Source of the DNA: Actinomyces sp.
GTDB lineage: Bacteria > Actinomycetota > Actinomycetes > Actinomycetales > Actinomycetaceae
DNA: 6,489 nucleotides
Assembly (NCBI GenBank): GCA_012837655.1
Contig: DUQT01000244.1
Span: forward strand, 1-6,489
Direction: 5' to 3'
Below are positions 1-6,323 of this stretch, piece by piece (position 1 is the first letter of the stretch; each line of letters starts with the position of its first letter). The notes under the pieces were generated by a model that was not told the origin of the DNA, did not search any database, and saw nothing but the letters and a program-made list of their open reading frames with translations. The position numbers and the translations under genes were made by a program.

Positions 1-34
1 ATGGATCAGCGTTGCGGACTCATGCCAGCGCGAA

Positions 35-910
35 TTACTTATCGGTGTCTCCAGGCTCGCCGTTTTGAGGGGCGCTATCGCCCTGCGGCGTATTTTCAGA
101 AGCCTGCTGATCGGACTGCACCGGCTGCTGCGCAGGGTGTTGATCCGGACCTTCCGGAGCCTGGCGGTCACCTGCGTTCTGACCAAACTGCTGCGTCGAC
201 GCCTGGCGGTCACCTGCGTTCTGACCAAACTGCTGCGCCGGCGGCTGTACGTTCTGCGGTGCTTGTGCGCCCTGGCCGTGCTGCTCTGATTGCTGCATGG
301 CTCTATGCTGTGCTTCCCTCTCTTCGGGAGTTAGGCGAACGCCGTAGCGTGGTTGCTCATGCGGGCGCGAGCCAAACGGGCTCGGCTTCGACAAATCTTC
401 CTGCACGGGCCGAGCCGGAGGAAGCGTCAGGTTGCCCGGACTGTTCCGCAACACCTTCTGAAACTCTTGCACGTTAGCCGTTGCGAGTACCGCGTAGCGG
501 CTCGCAACCACCTGGGTGGCAGACGTGAAGTCTCGCTCGCCCCGACGCATTGCGTACGGAACGACGTTCAAGATGATTCCGAAAATAGCACCCATAACCA
601 GGCCGACCAGGACGACGAGTAGCGCGTCGTTCGCGGTCCACAGTGCGAAGAGGACACCCATGAACAAGCCAAACCACAGGCCAGACAGCGCACCAGTCCA
701 AATGACCTTGCCCCACGTGAGGCGACCAGTAATACGTTCAACCAATCGAAGATCGGTCCCAACAATGGTCAGGACTCGAACGTTGTACTGCTCATCTGAC
801 AAGTGATCCACCGCGTGCTGTGCTTCAGCGTAAGTCTTGTATGAAGCAACCTCGGTGCCCTCAGGGGGCGATGGGACGCGTGTGTAAGAAAGTGAACTTT
901 GAAAACTCAT
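35..910 (-). CDS. General stress protein 17M-like (YflT) domain membrane protein with Q/P-rich tail
   Basis: The 291-residue product starts with a YflT/general-stress-17M-like domain at about residues 18-62 (VASYKTYAEAQ, then a V-V-I-rich strand and the GTDLRLVERITGRL stretch). Two glycine-rich hydrophobic helices follow at about 67-92 and 95-118, then a short soluble part (ATQVVASRYAVLA at about 131-143) typical of this family in actinobacteria. From about residue 160 the chain is low-complexity, rich in Q, P, G, N and D, and probably disordered. Residues 226-239 and 240-253 are near-identical 14-residue copies (QQFGQNAGDRQA plus two variable residues). The start is ATG at 908-910, preceded by only a weak purine stretch (GAGAG, 7 nt spacing); no other in-frame start lies before the domain. 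It is transcribed away from the MgtE_N/CBS gene. Its function is unknown: the family name comes from a Bacillus stress-induced protein, and a role in stress here is only inferred. The domain call is good; the tail has no recognisable fold. Confidence 0.85.
   Translation of the reverse strand: MSFQSSLSYTRVPSPPEGTEVASYKTYAEAQHAVDHLSDEQYNVRVLTIVGTDLRLVERITGRLTWGKVIWTGALSGLWFGLFMGVLFALWTANDALLVVLVGLVMGAIFGIILNVVPYAMRRGERDFTSATQVVASRYAVLATANVQEFQKVLRNSPGNLTLPPARPVQEDLSKPSPFGSRPHEQPRYGVRLTPEEREAQHRAMQQSEQHGQGAQAPQNVQPPAQQFGQNAGDRQASTQQFGQNAGDRQAPEGPDQHPAQQPVQSDQQASENTPQGDSAPQNGEPGDTDK
159..237. repeat. Two-copy in-frame direct repeat, 42-bp period
   Basis: Positions 159-195 and 201-237 are identical over 37 bp, with a 42-bp period. 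This equals 14 codons, so copy-number change keeps the reading frame of the minus-strand stress-like protein. The perfect nucleotide identity, including third codon positions, points to a recent duplication or to ongoing slippage or recombination. It encodes the QQFGQNAGDRQA pair at residues 226-253 in the Q/P-rich tail. Confidence 0.9.
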
Positions 911-1067
911 ACCTATACTCTCGCAGACAATTCGAAGCTCTTCCTAGACGTTGGCTGAGTTTTATCTGAGAGCGCAAATGATTCCACCTGAAGCGCCGTC
1001 AGCCACGCCCTCGTGAAAAAATGTCTAGCGGAAAAGGCGACCAAAGGGGATTTTATGGGCGGAATGT

Positions 1068-1084
1068 GACGGATATTTACCGTC
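1068..1084. promoter_or_regulatory. Short inverted repeat, possible operator
   Basis: GACGG (1068-1072) and CCGTC (1080-1084) form a perfect 5-bp inverted repeat around the AT-rich 7-nt centre ATATTTA. It is centred about 50 bp upstream of the GTG start at 1127. Position and AT core would suit a repressor or activator site, but a 5-bp arm can arise by chance, so this is a weak call. Confidence 0.2.
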
Positions 1085-1114
1085 CCCGATCCGGAAGTTT
1101 ATTTATTTTCTCGA

Positions 1115-1126
1115 TACGCTTAGGGC
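1115..1126 (+). promoter_or_regulatory. Candidate -10 element for a leaderless transcript
   Basis: TACGCT at 1115-1120 fits the actinobacterial -10 pattern TANNNT. The GTG start codon begins 6 nt after it, exactly where transcription would be expected to start, so the mRNA may be leaderless. There is no well-spaced Shine-Dalgarno: the only purine run, AGGG, lies 1-2 nt from the GTG. No clear -35 hexamer was found, which is common for such promoters. Inferred from sequence only. Confidence 0.4.
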
Positions 1127-2431
1127 GTGGCTTCAGTAACAGAAAATCTTCGCACTCGCGGCACGCGCGTTTTTGTCGGCAAACTTGCCGGCACAGGAGT
1201 TTTCGATCCCATCGGCGATCAGGTGGGACGCGTTTATGATGTTATTTCCATTATTCGTGTGACGGGCGCTCCGCAGGTGGTGGGCCTAGTCGTTGAGGTA
1301 ACGAATAGGCGTCGCGTCTTCGTCCCGATCTCCAGAGTCACCACCATCAAACCGGGTGCCGTAATCACAACCGGCCTGTTAAATATGCGCCGTTTCAACC
1401 AGCGTGACGCCGAAACGCTGATAGTTTCGCAGCTTTTCGACCGCGTAGTCCGTATGCGCGACGGCTCCGGCGAGGTCCGCATTAAGGACGTCGCGATGGA
1501 ACAGCGCCTCCCCCGCGAATGGCGCATCGCCGAACTTTACGTCGAGCGAGTCACCAAATCCACCTTCGGCTTCAAACGTGCGGGAGAAACCCTGCTTGTC
1601 AGTACCTCCGAAGTTTCCGGCCTCGCATCCCAAATCGGCACGCAGGACGCAACCAGTCTGATCGCGACCACCCACGACATGAAGGCAGCCGACCTCGCCG
1701 ACATTCTTCGCGACCTTCCAAATGAAAGAATGCACGAGGTCGCCTCTCAGCTCGCCGATGAGCGATTGGCAGACGTCTTGGAGGAACTTCCCGATGATTA
1801 TTCGGTCTCCATTTTGTCTGACCTACAGGCGAAGCGAGCGGCAGATGTCTTGGACGTTATGCAGCCTGACGACGCGGCGGACCTCATGGCGCAGCTTGCG
1901 CCGAAGAAGGCCCAGAACCTGTTGAACCTGATGGAGCCGGAAGAAGCTGAAGACGTTCGCCGACTCATGATTTACGAGGACAACACGGCCGGCGGTCTTA
2001 TGACCACCGAACCTGTGATCCTGCCTCCGGACGCGACTGTGGCGCAGTTGCTGGCAAATGTTCGAAACGAAGATATTCCTCCGGCTTTGGCCGCCCTGGC
2101 GATTGTTACGAGGCCGCCGCTGGAAACTCCGACTGGCAAGTTCATTGGCGTCATCCACATTCAGCAGGCGCTGCGCGAACCTCCGCAGACGCTACTGGGC
2201 ACTATCGTTGATACCGACATTGAGGCGGCGCATCCGGAAGACAGCATCTCGTCGCTGACTAGAACGCTCGCAATGTATAACCTGACAGCGGTTCCGATTG
2301 TGGACGACCTCGGCCACGTCCTCGGCGCTGTATCTGTTGACGACGTTCTCGACAACCTTCTTCCCGAAGACTGGCGTGACCAGGACGCTGAGATCACAGA
2401 AGCTGAAATGGAGGGCCGCATTAATGGCTGA
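1127..2431 (+). CDS. PRC-barrel / MgtE_N / CBS-pair cytosolic protein
   Basis: The 434-residue soluble protein begins with a PRC-barrel-like region (about 13-75, VFVGKLAGTGVFDPIGDQVG), with a second beta-rich part to about 160. The MgtE N-terminal superhelical domain follows (about 185-286), with its repeated L-ADxL--LPD/E pattern (LADVLEELPDD, AADVLDVMQPDDAADLM, LLNLMEPEEAEDVRRLM). The MgtE junction YEDNTAGGLMTTEPV at 283-297 leads into a CBS pair at about 290-415 ending in LGAVSVDDVLDNLLPEDW. In MgtE channels these domains bind Mg2+ and gate the pore. The transmembrane domain is absent and the protein stops after the CBS pair, so it cannot itself be a channel. From memory this resembles M. 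tuberculosis Rv1232c, which suggests a family trait rather than a truncation. The start is GTG; the PRC domain begins soon after, so no later start is plausible. Its 3' end overlaps the DUF1003 gene by 8 bp. A Mg2+- or nucleotide-sensing role is inferred. Confidence 0.95.
   Translation: MASVTENLRTRGTRVFVGKLAGTGVFDPIGDQVGRVYDVISIIRVTGAPQVVGLVVEVTNRRRVFVPISRVTTIKPGAVITTGLLNMRRFNQRDAETLIVSQLFDRVVRMRDGSGEVRIKDVAMEQRLPREWRIAELYVERVTKSTFGFKRAGETLLVSTSEVSGLASQIGTQDATSLIATTHDMKAADLADILRDLPNERMHEVASQLADERLADVLEELPDDYSVSILSDLQAKRAADVLDVMQPDDAADLMAQLAPKKAQNLLNLMEPEEAEDVRRLMIYEDNTAGGLMTTEPVILPPDATVAQLLANVRNEDIPPALAALAIVTRPPLETPTGKFIGVIHIQQALREPPQTLLGTIVDTDIEAAHPEDSISSLTRTLAMYNLTAVPIVDDLGHVLGAVSVDDVLDNLLPEDWRDQDAEITEAEMEGRING
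2410..2415 (+). promoter_or_regulatory. Ribosome binding site fixing the DUF1003 start
   Basis: GGAGGG lies inside the last codons of the MgtE_N/CBS gene, 8 nt before ATG 2424. It is the strongest Shine-Dalgarno in the window and fixes the start of the DUF1003 gene well inside a longer open frame that reaches back to 2298. It also supports coupled translation of the two genes. Confidence 0.75.
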
Positions 2432-2960
2432 ACGCCTAGACACTCCAATGACCAGGCGCCATCGACTGCCGCGCATCAACCTGCAGTCCGAGGGCGTTGG
2501 GCGTGTAGCTGAGGCAATCGCCCGGTTTTCTGGCACTCCCCAGTTCCTGATTTACCTGACGATCTTCGTGTTCGCGTGGCTGGGCTGGAATACTTTCGCG
2601 CCGGAAACATTACAGTTCGATAAGGCGGAGCTCGGCTTCACCGCGCTCACGCTGATGTTGTCCCTGCAGGCGTCGTATGCTGCTCCGCTGATCCTGTTGG
2701 CGCAGAACCGTCAGGACGACCGCGACCGCGTTATGGCCGAGCAGGATCGCCGCCGAGCCGAACGCAACCTCGCTGACACCGAGTACCTCACCCGCGAAAT
2801 TGCAGGCCTCCGCCAAGCCATGGGTGACGTCGCAACTCGTGACTTCGTTCGTTCAGAAATGCGCGACCTGCTAGAAGAACTCGTCGAACTTGAGCGCGAA
2901 AAAGTCCACCAAGAAAACAATTCCGAGGACGAGGCTGAGCCCCACACTCAAGACTCCTAG
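2424..2960 (+). CDS. DUF1003 family membrane protein
   Basis: The 178-residue protein starts at ATG 2424 (MAERLDTPMTRRH). The RLDTP opening is one I associate with actinobacterial members of this family. Two transmembrane helices lie at about 40-58 (FLIYLTIFVFAWLGWNTF) and 70-92, and the second runs into the DUF1003 signature LQASYAAPLILLAQNRQDDRDR at about 81-102. A charged, probably coiled-coil C-terminal part follows (about 100-162, rich in R, E and D), then a short acidic tail. Both termini are probably cytosolic. The open frame extends upstream to 2298, but that part is antisense-like sequence inside the MgtE_N/CBS gene and is not counted. The gene overlaps its upstream neighbour by 8 bp and has its own strong ribosome binding site. 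The biochemical function of DUF1003 is unknown; constant pairing with the MgtE_N/CBS protein suggests it is that protein's membrane partner. Confidence 0.95.
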   Translation: MAERLDTPMTRRHRLPRINLQSEGVGRVAEAIARFSGTPQFLIYLTIFVFAWLGWNTFAPETLQFDKAELGFTALTLMLSLQASYAAPLILLAQNRQDDRDRVMAEQDRRRAERNLADTEYLTREIAGLRQAMGDVATRDFVRSEMRDLLEELVELEREKVHQENNSEDEAEPHTQDS

Positions 2961-3062
2961 GCGCCTTTGAGCGCACTTCATTGCCCCTCAGGAGCACTTC
3001 CGAACGGTCTACGTCCAGCGCCGGTGGCGTCGCCCTATTTGGAAACACCGCAACGCATGAAA

Positions 3063-5096
3063 TTATTTTGTTGCCGCATCAGCGTCCGTGAAACTATTTA
3101 GCGCTTCAACCACAACGTTTGCGAAGATTTCCGCCCCATCCGGCAGCGGATGCACGTAGTCGCCGGCCAAGAGTTCGGGATGCTCGCTAATCGCCGCGTT
3201 CCAGTCAGCCACCCGAACCTGGTCCTTATGCTTTGCCGCAAAGTCACGAATCAGATCGTTCGCGGGCGGAACCCAGTGCGTTCGTGCAGGACCAAATCCA
3301 GTCACGAGGACGAGCCTGCGATTGTGACCAATAGCTTCTAGGATCTGGTCCAGGTGCTCGGGCTCCACGGGGGCATTAGTCGCCAGCGCAACCACAACGT
3401 AGGGCCGCAAAGACCCGTCTTTCGCGGCGGCTTGAACAATCTGAACGCCCTCCTCAGCCGGTCGAGAGATCTCAGCGTTAATAGAGACGTTAGGCAACTT
3501 TTCCTCAAGCCCCTCCGCTGCTGCGACCGTTACCGAATCCCCGATGATGCTGACGTTCTCACATGTTGGTTCAGGCAGTTCGCCAGGCTCAACCTTTTGC
3601 TCACCTGGATCAGCACTGCCAGCACCGCCCTCGTCAATGGAATTGGACTGCAGGGATTTTTGGCCGCGTTCAACGGCAATCTGTGCACTGGTTTTGTCGG
3701 GCGCGGATAGGAGGAATCCGAGAACGGTGCCGACAATCAGTACGGCAATCAGGCCGGGTGCCATGATGCGGCGGTAGTTTTTCCACTCCGGTTCTTTAGG
3801 CATCGGCTTCGAAGGATCGACAAGGTCCCACGATGGTCCAAGCCAGCGCTTGATAGTTGCGCCGATGCCGTCTTGGCGCATCGGATTTTCTACAAAAGTG
3901 AAAGAAAGTGTTGCGGCGACAACCGACAGGCCAATCACGATGATCGCAACGACCCAGATCGACAGGCTGGGCAGCATTTTGATGGTGATAACCCAGATCG
4001 GCCAGTGCCACAGGTAGATGCCGTAGGAGCGCTCACCGAGCCACACCAGCACGCGCGATTCTAAAATGTTCGCAAGCAGTTGGCCGGGACCGGGGCGCTC
4101 ATCGACTTCGGGAAGGAATCCTTGAATCAGACCCATCGTGGCGAACACTGCAAGCAGCGTCCCCCACGGATATGTCCACCGCGCGTCGTCGGGGATGACG
4201 AACCACAGGGCGATGACTGCCGCGAGCGATACCCACGCCCCAAACCCGCGAATGAGTACCCACTTTTCGGAAAGCTTTCGATCCGGCAGACCCAGCGGAT
4301 CCCATGCCACCAGAGCGAGGACCGCCCCTAGCATGAGCCCAAATGCGTGGGAATCCGTGCCCTGATACGCGCGGGTGAAATCTTCCGCCCCGCGCACAAG
4401 CCACGCCATCCAACCCGCGGACGTGACCGCCAGTGCAGCCGGCAGGATCCACCTAAATTTTTTCCGAACGTAAACAAGTCCGAGGACGATGATGGGCCAA
4501 ACCAGGTAGAACTGTTGCTCTACCGCTAGGGACCACACGTTGGTCCACAGGTGCGGGTTGGCGTTGTCGAAGTAGGACGCTCCGCGCAAAATCTCGACCC
4601 AGTTATAGGAGAAGGTGACTACTCCGACGAACTGGGGCAGGATCCCGGCCAGCAGGTCTTGGCTGAGTAGCCCCGCAATTATCAGCGTTATGACAGCCAT
4701 GAGCGCGACTGCTGGAAGCAGGCGTCGGATGCGGCGAAGCCAGAAGGACGCCAGGTTGATGCCGCCAGATTTTGCGTGCTCGCGAACGAGTAGCGCGGTG
4801 ATCAGGAATCCAGAGAGAACGAAGAAAACGTCGACGCCGAGGAATCCACCGATCATGGTGTGCGGGATCAGGTGATAGGCAAGAACTGCCGCTGCGGCTA
4901 GTGCGCGCAGACCATCGAGGCCGCGCATGCGTCGCGTCGGGGTCCTAGCCTCCGGCCTCTTGGGAGCGACTACTGCACTGACTTGGTGTGGATCCGAAGA
5001 ACGCGAGGGGCGCTCAGATGTGCGCTTGGTCCGCGGTTTCTTGGACGGCGTGCTCACGGGAGGCCTGAATCGTTGATTTCTTGCGGATTTATCCAC
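3063..5096 (-). CDS. OafA/OatA-type membrane O-acyltransferase with SGNH domain
   Basis: The 677-residue protein has a basic, proline- and serine-rich cytosolic N-terminus of about 56 residues, then an Acyl_transf_3 membrane domain (about 57-405) and a further membrane helix at 445-464. A linker and an extracytoplasmic SGNH domain (about 510-677) complete it. The family's R-x10-H motif is R64 to H75. Other motifs are VDVFFVLSGFLIT (88-100), WSLAVEQQFYLVWP (188-201, with E193), SYGIYLWHWPI (357-367) and FVENPMR (401-407). SGNH residues visible are GDS with S521, ATN with N574, and D646-x-x-H649. This architecture transfers acyl groups, usually acetyl, across the membrane to a cell-surface glycan; peptidoglycan or another wall polymer is the likely acceptor, but the substrate cannot be read from sequence. 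The start is GTG with AGGGGG 8 nt upstream; an in-frame GTG further up is cut off by TAG two codons later. It is convergent with the DUF1003 gene and divergent from mrp, and looks like an insertion into that block. Confidence 0.96.
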   Translation of the reverse strand: MDKSARNQRFRPPVSTPSKKPRTKRTSERPSRSSDPHQVSAVVAPKRPEARTPTRRMRGLDGLRALAAAAVLAYHLIPHTMIGGFLGVDVFFVLSGFLITALLVREHAKSGGINLASFWLRRIRRLLPAVALMAVITLIIAGLLSQDLLAGILPQFVGVVTFSYNWVEILRGASYFDNANPHLWTNVWSLAVEQQFYLVWPIIVLGLVYVRKKFRWILPAALAVTSAGWMAWLVRGAEDFTRAYQGTDSHAFGLMLGAVLALVAWDPLGLPDRKLSEKWVLIRGFGAWVSLAAVIALWFVIPDDARWTYPWGTLLAVFATMGLIQGFLPEVDERPGPGQLLANILESRVLVWLGERSYGIYLWHWPIWVITIKMLPSLSIWVVAIIVIGLSVVAATLSFTFVENPMRQDGIGATIKRWLGPSWDLVDPSKPMPKEPEWKNYRRIMAPGLIAVLIVGTVLGFLLSAPDKTSAQIAVERGQKSLQSNSIDEGGAGSADPGEQKVEPGELPEPTCENVSIIGDSVTVAAAEGLEEKLPNVSINAEISRPAEEGVQIVQAAAKDGSLRPYVVVALATNAPVEPEHLDQILEAIGHNRRLVLVTGFGPARTHWVPPANDLIRDFAAKHKDQVRVADWNAAISEHPELLAGDYVHPLPDGAEIFANVVVEALNSFTDADAATK

Positions 5097-5104
5097 TGTT
5101 TGCG

Positions 5105-5110
5105 CCCCCT
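5105..5110 (-). promoter_or_regulatory. Ribosome binding site for the acyltransferase GTG start
   Basis: On the minus strand AGGGGG lies 8 nt before the GTG at 5096-5094. This supports that GTG over the internal ATG at residue 57, and so the long basic N-terminal tail is probably translated. Confidence 0.6.
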
Positions 5111-5117
5111 ACCTGCT

Positions 5118-5140
5118 CACCATTACACCATTAATTACAC
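5118..5140. repeat. Short tandem repeat in the divergent acyltransferase/mrp region
   Basis: CACCATTA occurs twice in immediate tandem (5118-5125, 5126-5133). ATTACAC also occurs twice, 12 bp apart (5122-5128, 5134-5140). The repeats sit between the candidate acyltransferase promoter and its start codon, within the 5' leader, and upstream of mrp. They could be operator half-sites or simple slippage products; no regulator can be named. Confidence 0.4.
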
Positions 5141-5153
5141 GATAGTGATTTAG

Positions 5154-5181
5154 AGCCTACTCTCGGTTCGGCCAAGTTCAA
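5154..5181 (-). promoter_or_regulatory. Candidate sigma-70-type promoter for the acyltransferase
   Basis: On the minus strand, TTGAAC (5181-5176) and TAGGCT (5159-5154) are separated by 16 bp. They resemble -35 TTGACA and an actinobacterial -10 TANNNT. Transcription would start near 5147, giving a leader of about 50 nt that contains the CACCATTA repeats and the ribosome binding site. Spacing and position are good; the -10 match is loose. Confidence 0.4.
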
Positions 5182-5191
5182 CGCGACAGTC

Positions 5192-5204
5192 TAGGATGGG
5201 CCTT
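5192..5204 (+). promoter_or_regulatory. Candidate -10 element / Shine-Dalgarno for mrp
   Basis: TAGGAT at 5192-5197 fits TANNNT and ends 7 nt before ATG 5205, which would make the mrp mRNA leaderless. The same bases (AGGATGGG, 5193-5200) could instead act as a Shine-Dalgarno for ATG 5205 or ATG 5211. Sequence alone cannot separate the two readings, and no clear -35 hexamer was found. Confidence 0.35.
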
Positions 5205-6323
5205 ATGAGTATGGTCACCGAAGAACAAGTACGTGAAGCGCTCAACGACGTTATGGACCCTGAGATTAGGCGTCCTATTACTGAACTCAACATGGTCGAC
5301 GCCGTCAAGATTGACGGAGGCAACGTAGAGGTAACGATCCTGCTTACCACTGCCGGCTGCCCGCTTAAGACCACCATTACGGAAGATGTTGAGGCCACCG
5401 TCAGCAAACTTGACGGTGTTGAATCAGTTTCTGTCGTCATGGGCGTTATGAATGATGAACAGAAGAAGGCTCTTAGAGAACAGCTGAACGGCGGCGTGCA
5501 AGAACGTGATATTCCGTTTGCACAGCCTGATTCGCTAACCCGCGTCATTGCCGTGACTTCCGGCAAGGGCGGTGTTGGCAAGTCCTCCATGACCGCTAAC
5601 CTTGCGGCGGCTCTGGCTAAGCAGGGACTGAAGGTCGGCCTCGTTGACGCTGATATTTACGGTTTCTCCATCCCGCGCATGATGGGTGTTGAGCACGAAC
5701 CGCAGGTCATTGACGGCATGATTATTCCGCCGGTCGCCCATGACGTGAAGGTCATGTCAATAGGCATGTTCGTACCCGATGGGCAGGCCGTTGTTTGGCG
5801 TGGCCCGATGCTGCACCGCGCGATCCAGCAGTTCTTGGCAGACGTGTTCTGGGGCGACCTTGACGTCCTCCTGCTCGACCTGCCGCCGGGAACTGGTGAC
5901 GTTGCGATCTCGATTCCGCAGCTCATTCCAAGCGCTGAAATCCTGGTTGTGACCACACCTCAGATCGCAGCTGCTGAAGTTGCGGAGCGTGCCGGTTCGA
6001 TCTCTGGCCAAACCCGCCAGCGCGTAATCGGCGTCGTGGAGAACATGTCCTACCTACCGCAGCCTGACGGCACGCAGCTGAACCTGTTCGGTGAAGGTGG
6101 CGGCGCAACAGTTGCCGCTCGCCTGTCCAGCGCGCTTGGCTACGAAGTTCCCCTCCTCGCACAGGTCCCGCTTGACGTTGATCTGCGCGAAGGTGGCGAC
6201 CAGGGCTCTCCGGTAGTCCTCACGGACTCCCCCGCCTCCGAGGTTCTAAACGAACTGGCCAAGAAACTCGGTCACCGCGCTCGCGGCCTTGCCGGCCGCC
6301 AGTTGGGCGTCACCCCGAAGTAG
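5205..6323 (+). CDS. mrp: Mrp/ApbC-type P-loop ATPase with N-terminal MIP18 domain
   Basis: The 372-residue cytosolic protein has a MIP18/PaaD-like domain (about 4-75: DPEIRRPITELNMV, then TTAGCPL with C52) and an Mrp/NBP35 P-loop NTPase domain (about 110-360). Visible motifs are the deviant Walker A GKGGVGKSS (120-128, lysines K121 and K126), VDADIYGFSIPRMMG (147-161), the LLLDLPPGTGD Walker B/switch region (222-232) and VVENMSYL (277-284). Proteins of this family bind and transfer Fe-S clusters with ATP. The CPxC cluster-binding motif expected after ENMSY is absent (QPDGTQLNLFGEGGG instead); from memory actinobacterial Mrp proteins share this. Starts at 5196, 5205 and 5211 are all in frame; 5205 is chosen because both a TANNNT hexamer and AGGA are well spaced to it. 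The last codons (P, K, stop) lie in the first copy of a 25-bp tandem repeat. The gene is divergent from the acyltransferase and probably monocistronic within the window. Confidence 0.96.
   Translation: MSMVTEEQVREALNDVMDPEIRRPITELNMVDAVKIDGGNVEVTILLTTAGCPLKTTITEDVEATVSKLDGVESVSVVMGVMNDEQKKALREQLNGGVQERDIPFAQPDSLTRVIAVTSGKGGVGKSSMTANLAAALAKQGLKVGLVDADIYGFSIPRMMGVEHEPQVIDGMIIPPVAHDVKVMSIGMFVPDGQAVVWRGPMLHRAIQQFLADVFWGDLDVLLLDLPPGTGDVAISIPQLIPSAEILVVTTPQIAAAEVAERAGSISGQTRQRVIGVVENMSYLPQPDGTQLNLFGEGGGATVAARLSSALGYEVPLLAQVPLDVDLREGGDQGSPVVLTDSPASEVLNELAKKLGHRARGLAGRQLGVTPK

Larger units (their letters stand above)
911..1126. other. Divergent intergenic region
   Basis: These 216 bp separate the divergent stress-like gene and the MgtE_N/CBS gene and must hold both promoters. 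On the plus side a TANNNT hexamer lies next to the GTG start. On the minus side I see no convincing -35/-10 pair: a TATAGG stretch abuts the ATG at 908-910 but does not fit TANNNT, and no GGAA-N-GTT ECF-type pair was found. A short inverted repeat is at 1068-1084. Codons on the plus strand from 1021 run into the downstream gene in another frame and do not look like a protein. Confidence 0.7.

Noticed and set aside
1..477. Long plus-strand open frame (158 codons) opposite the stress-like gene
   Set aside because: It is antisense to the low-complexity tail of the minus-strand gene, whose biased codons remove stops; the product has no domain pattern and no ribosome binding site.
911..1126. Mg2+ riboswitch (M-box type) upstream of the MgtE_N/CBS gene
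   Set aside because: Only a 5-bp inverted repeat is visible and the likely transcript start is at the GTG itself, so there is no leader to hold a riboswitch.
1021..1239. 72-codon plus-strand frame beginning in the divergent intergenic region
   Set aside because: It runs into the MgtE_N/CBS gene in another frame; the product is rich in R, S and H with no recognisable structure, and the promoter candidate lies inside it.
2298..2423. Upstream extension of the DUF1003 open frame
   Set aside because: It lies wholly inside the MgtE_N/CBS gene, codes for non-family sequence, and the strong GGAGGG places the start at 2424.
2961..3062. Possible bidirectional terminator between the convergent genes
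   Set aside because: Small hairpins are present (GCGC-N6-GCGC at 2961-2974, CGCC-GGT-GGCG at 3019-3029), but the stems are 4 bp and no T-run follows on either strand, so no intrinsic terminator can be called.
5089..5097. DnaA-box-like TTATCCACT
   Set aside because: It is a single site with one mismatch to TTATCCACA, overlapping a start codon, with no cluster of boxes or AT-rich unwinding region; probably chance.
5150..5590. 146-codon minus-strand frame opposite mrp
   Set aside because: It is a shadow of the well-supported mrp gene: serine/threonine-rich product, no motif and no ribosome binding site.
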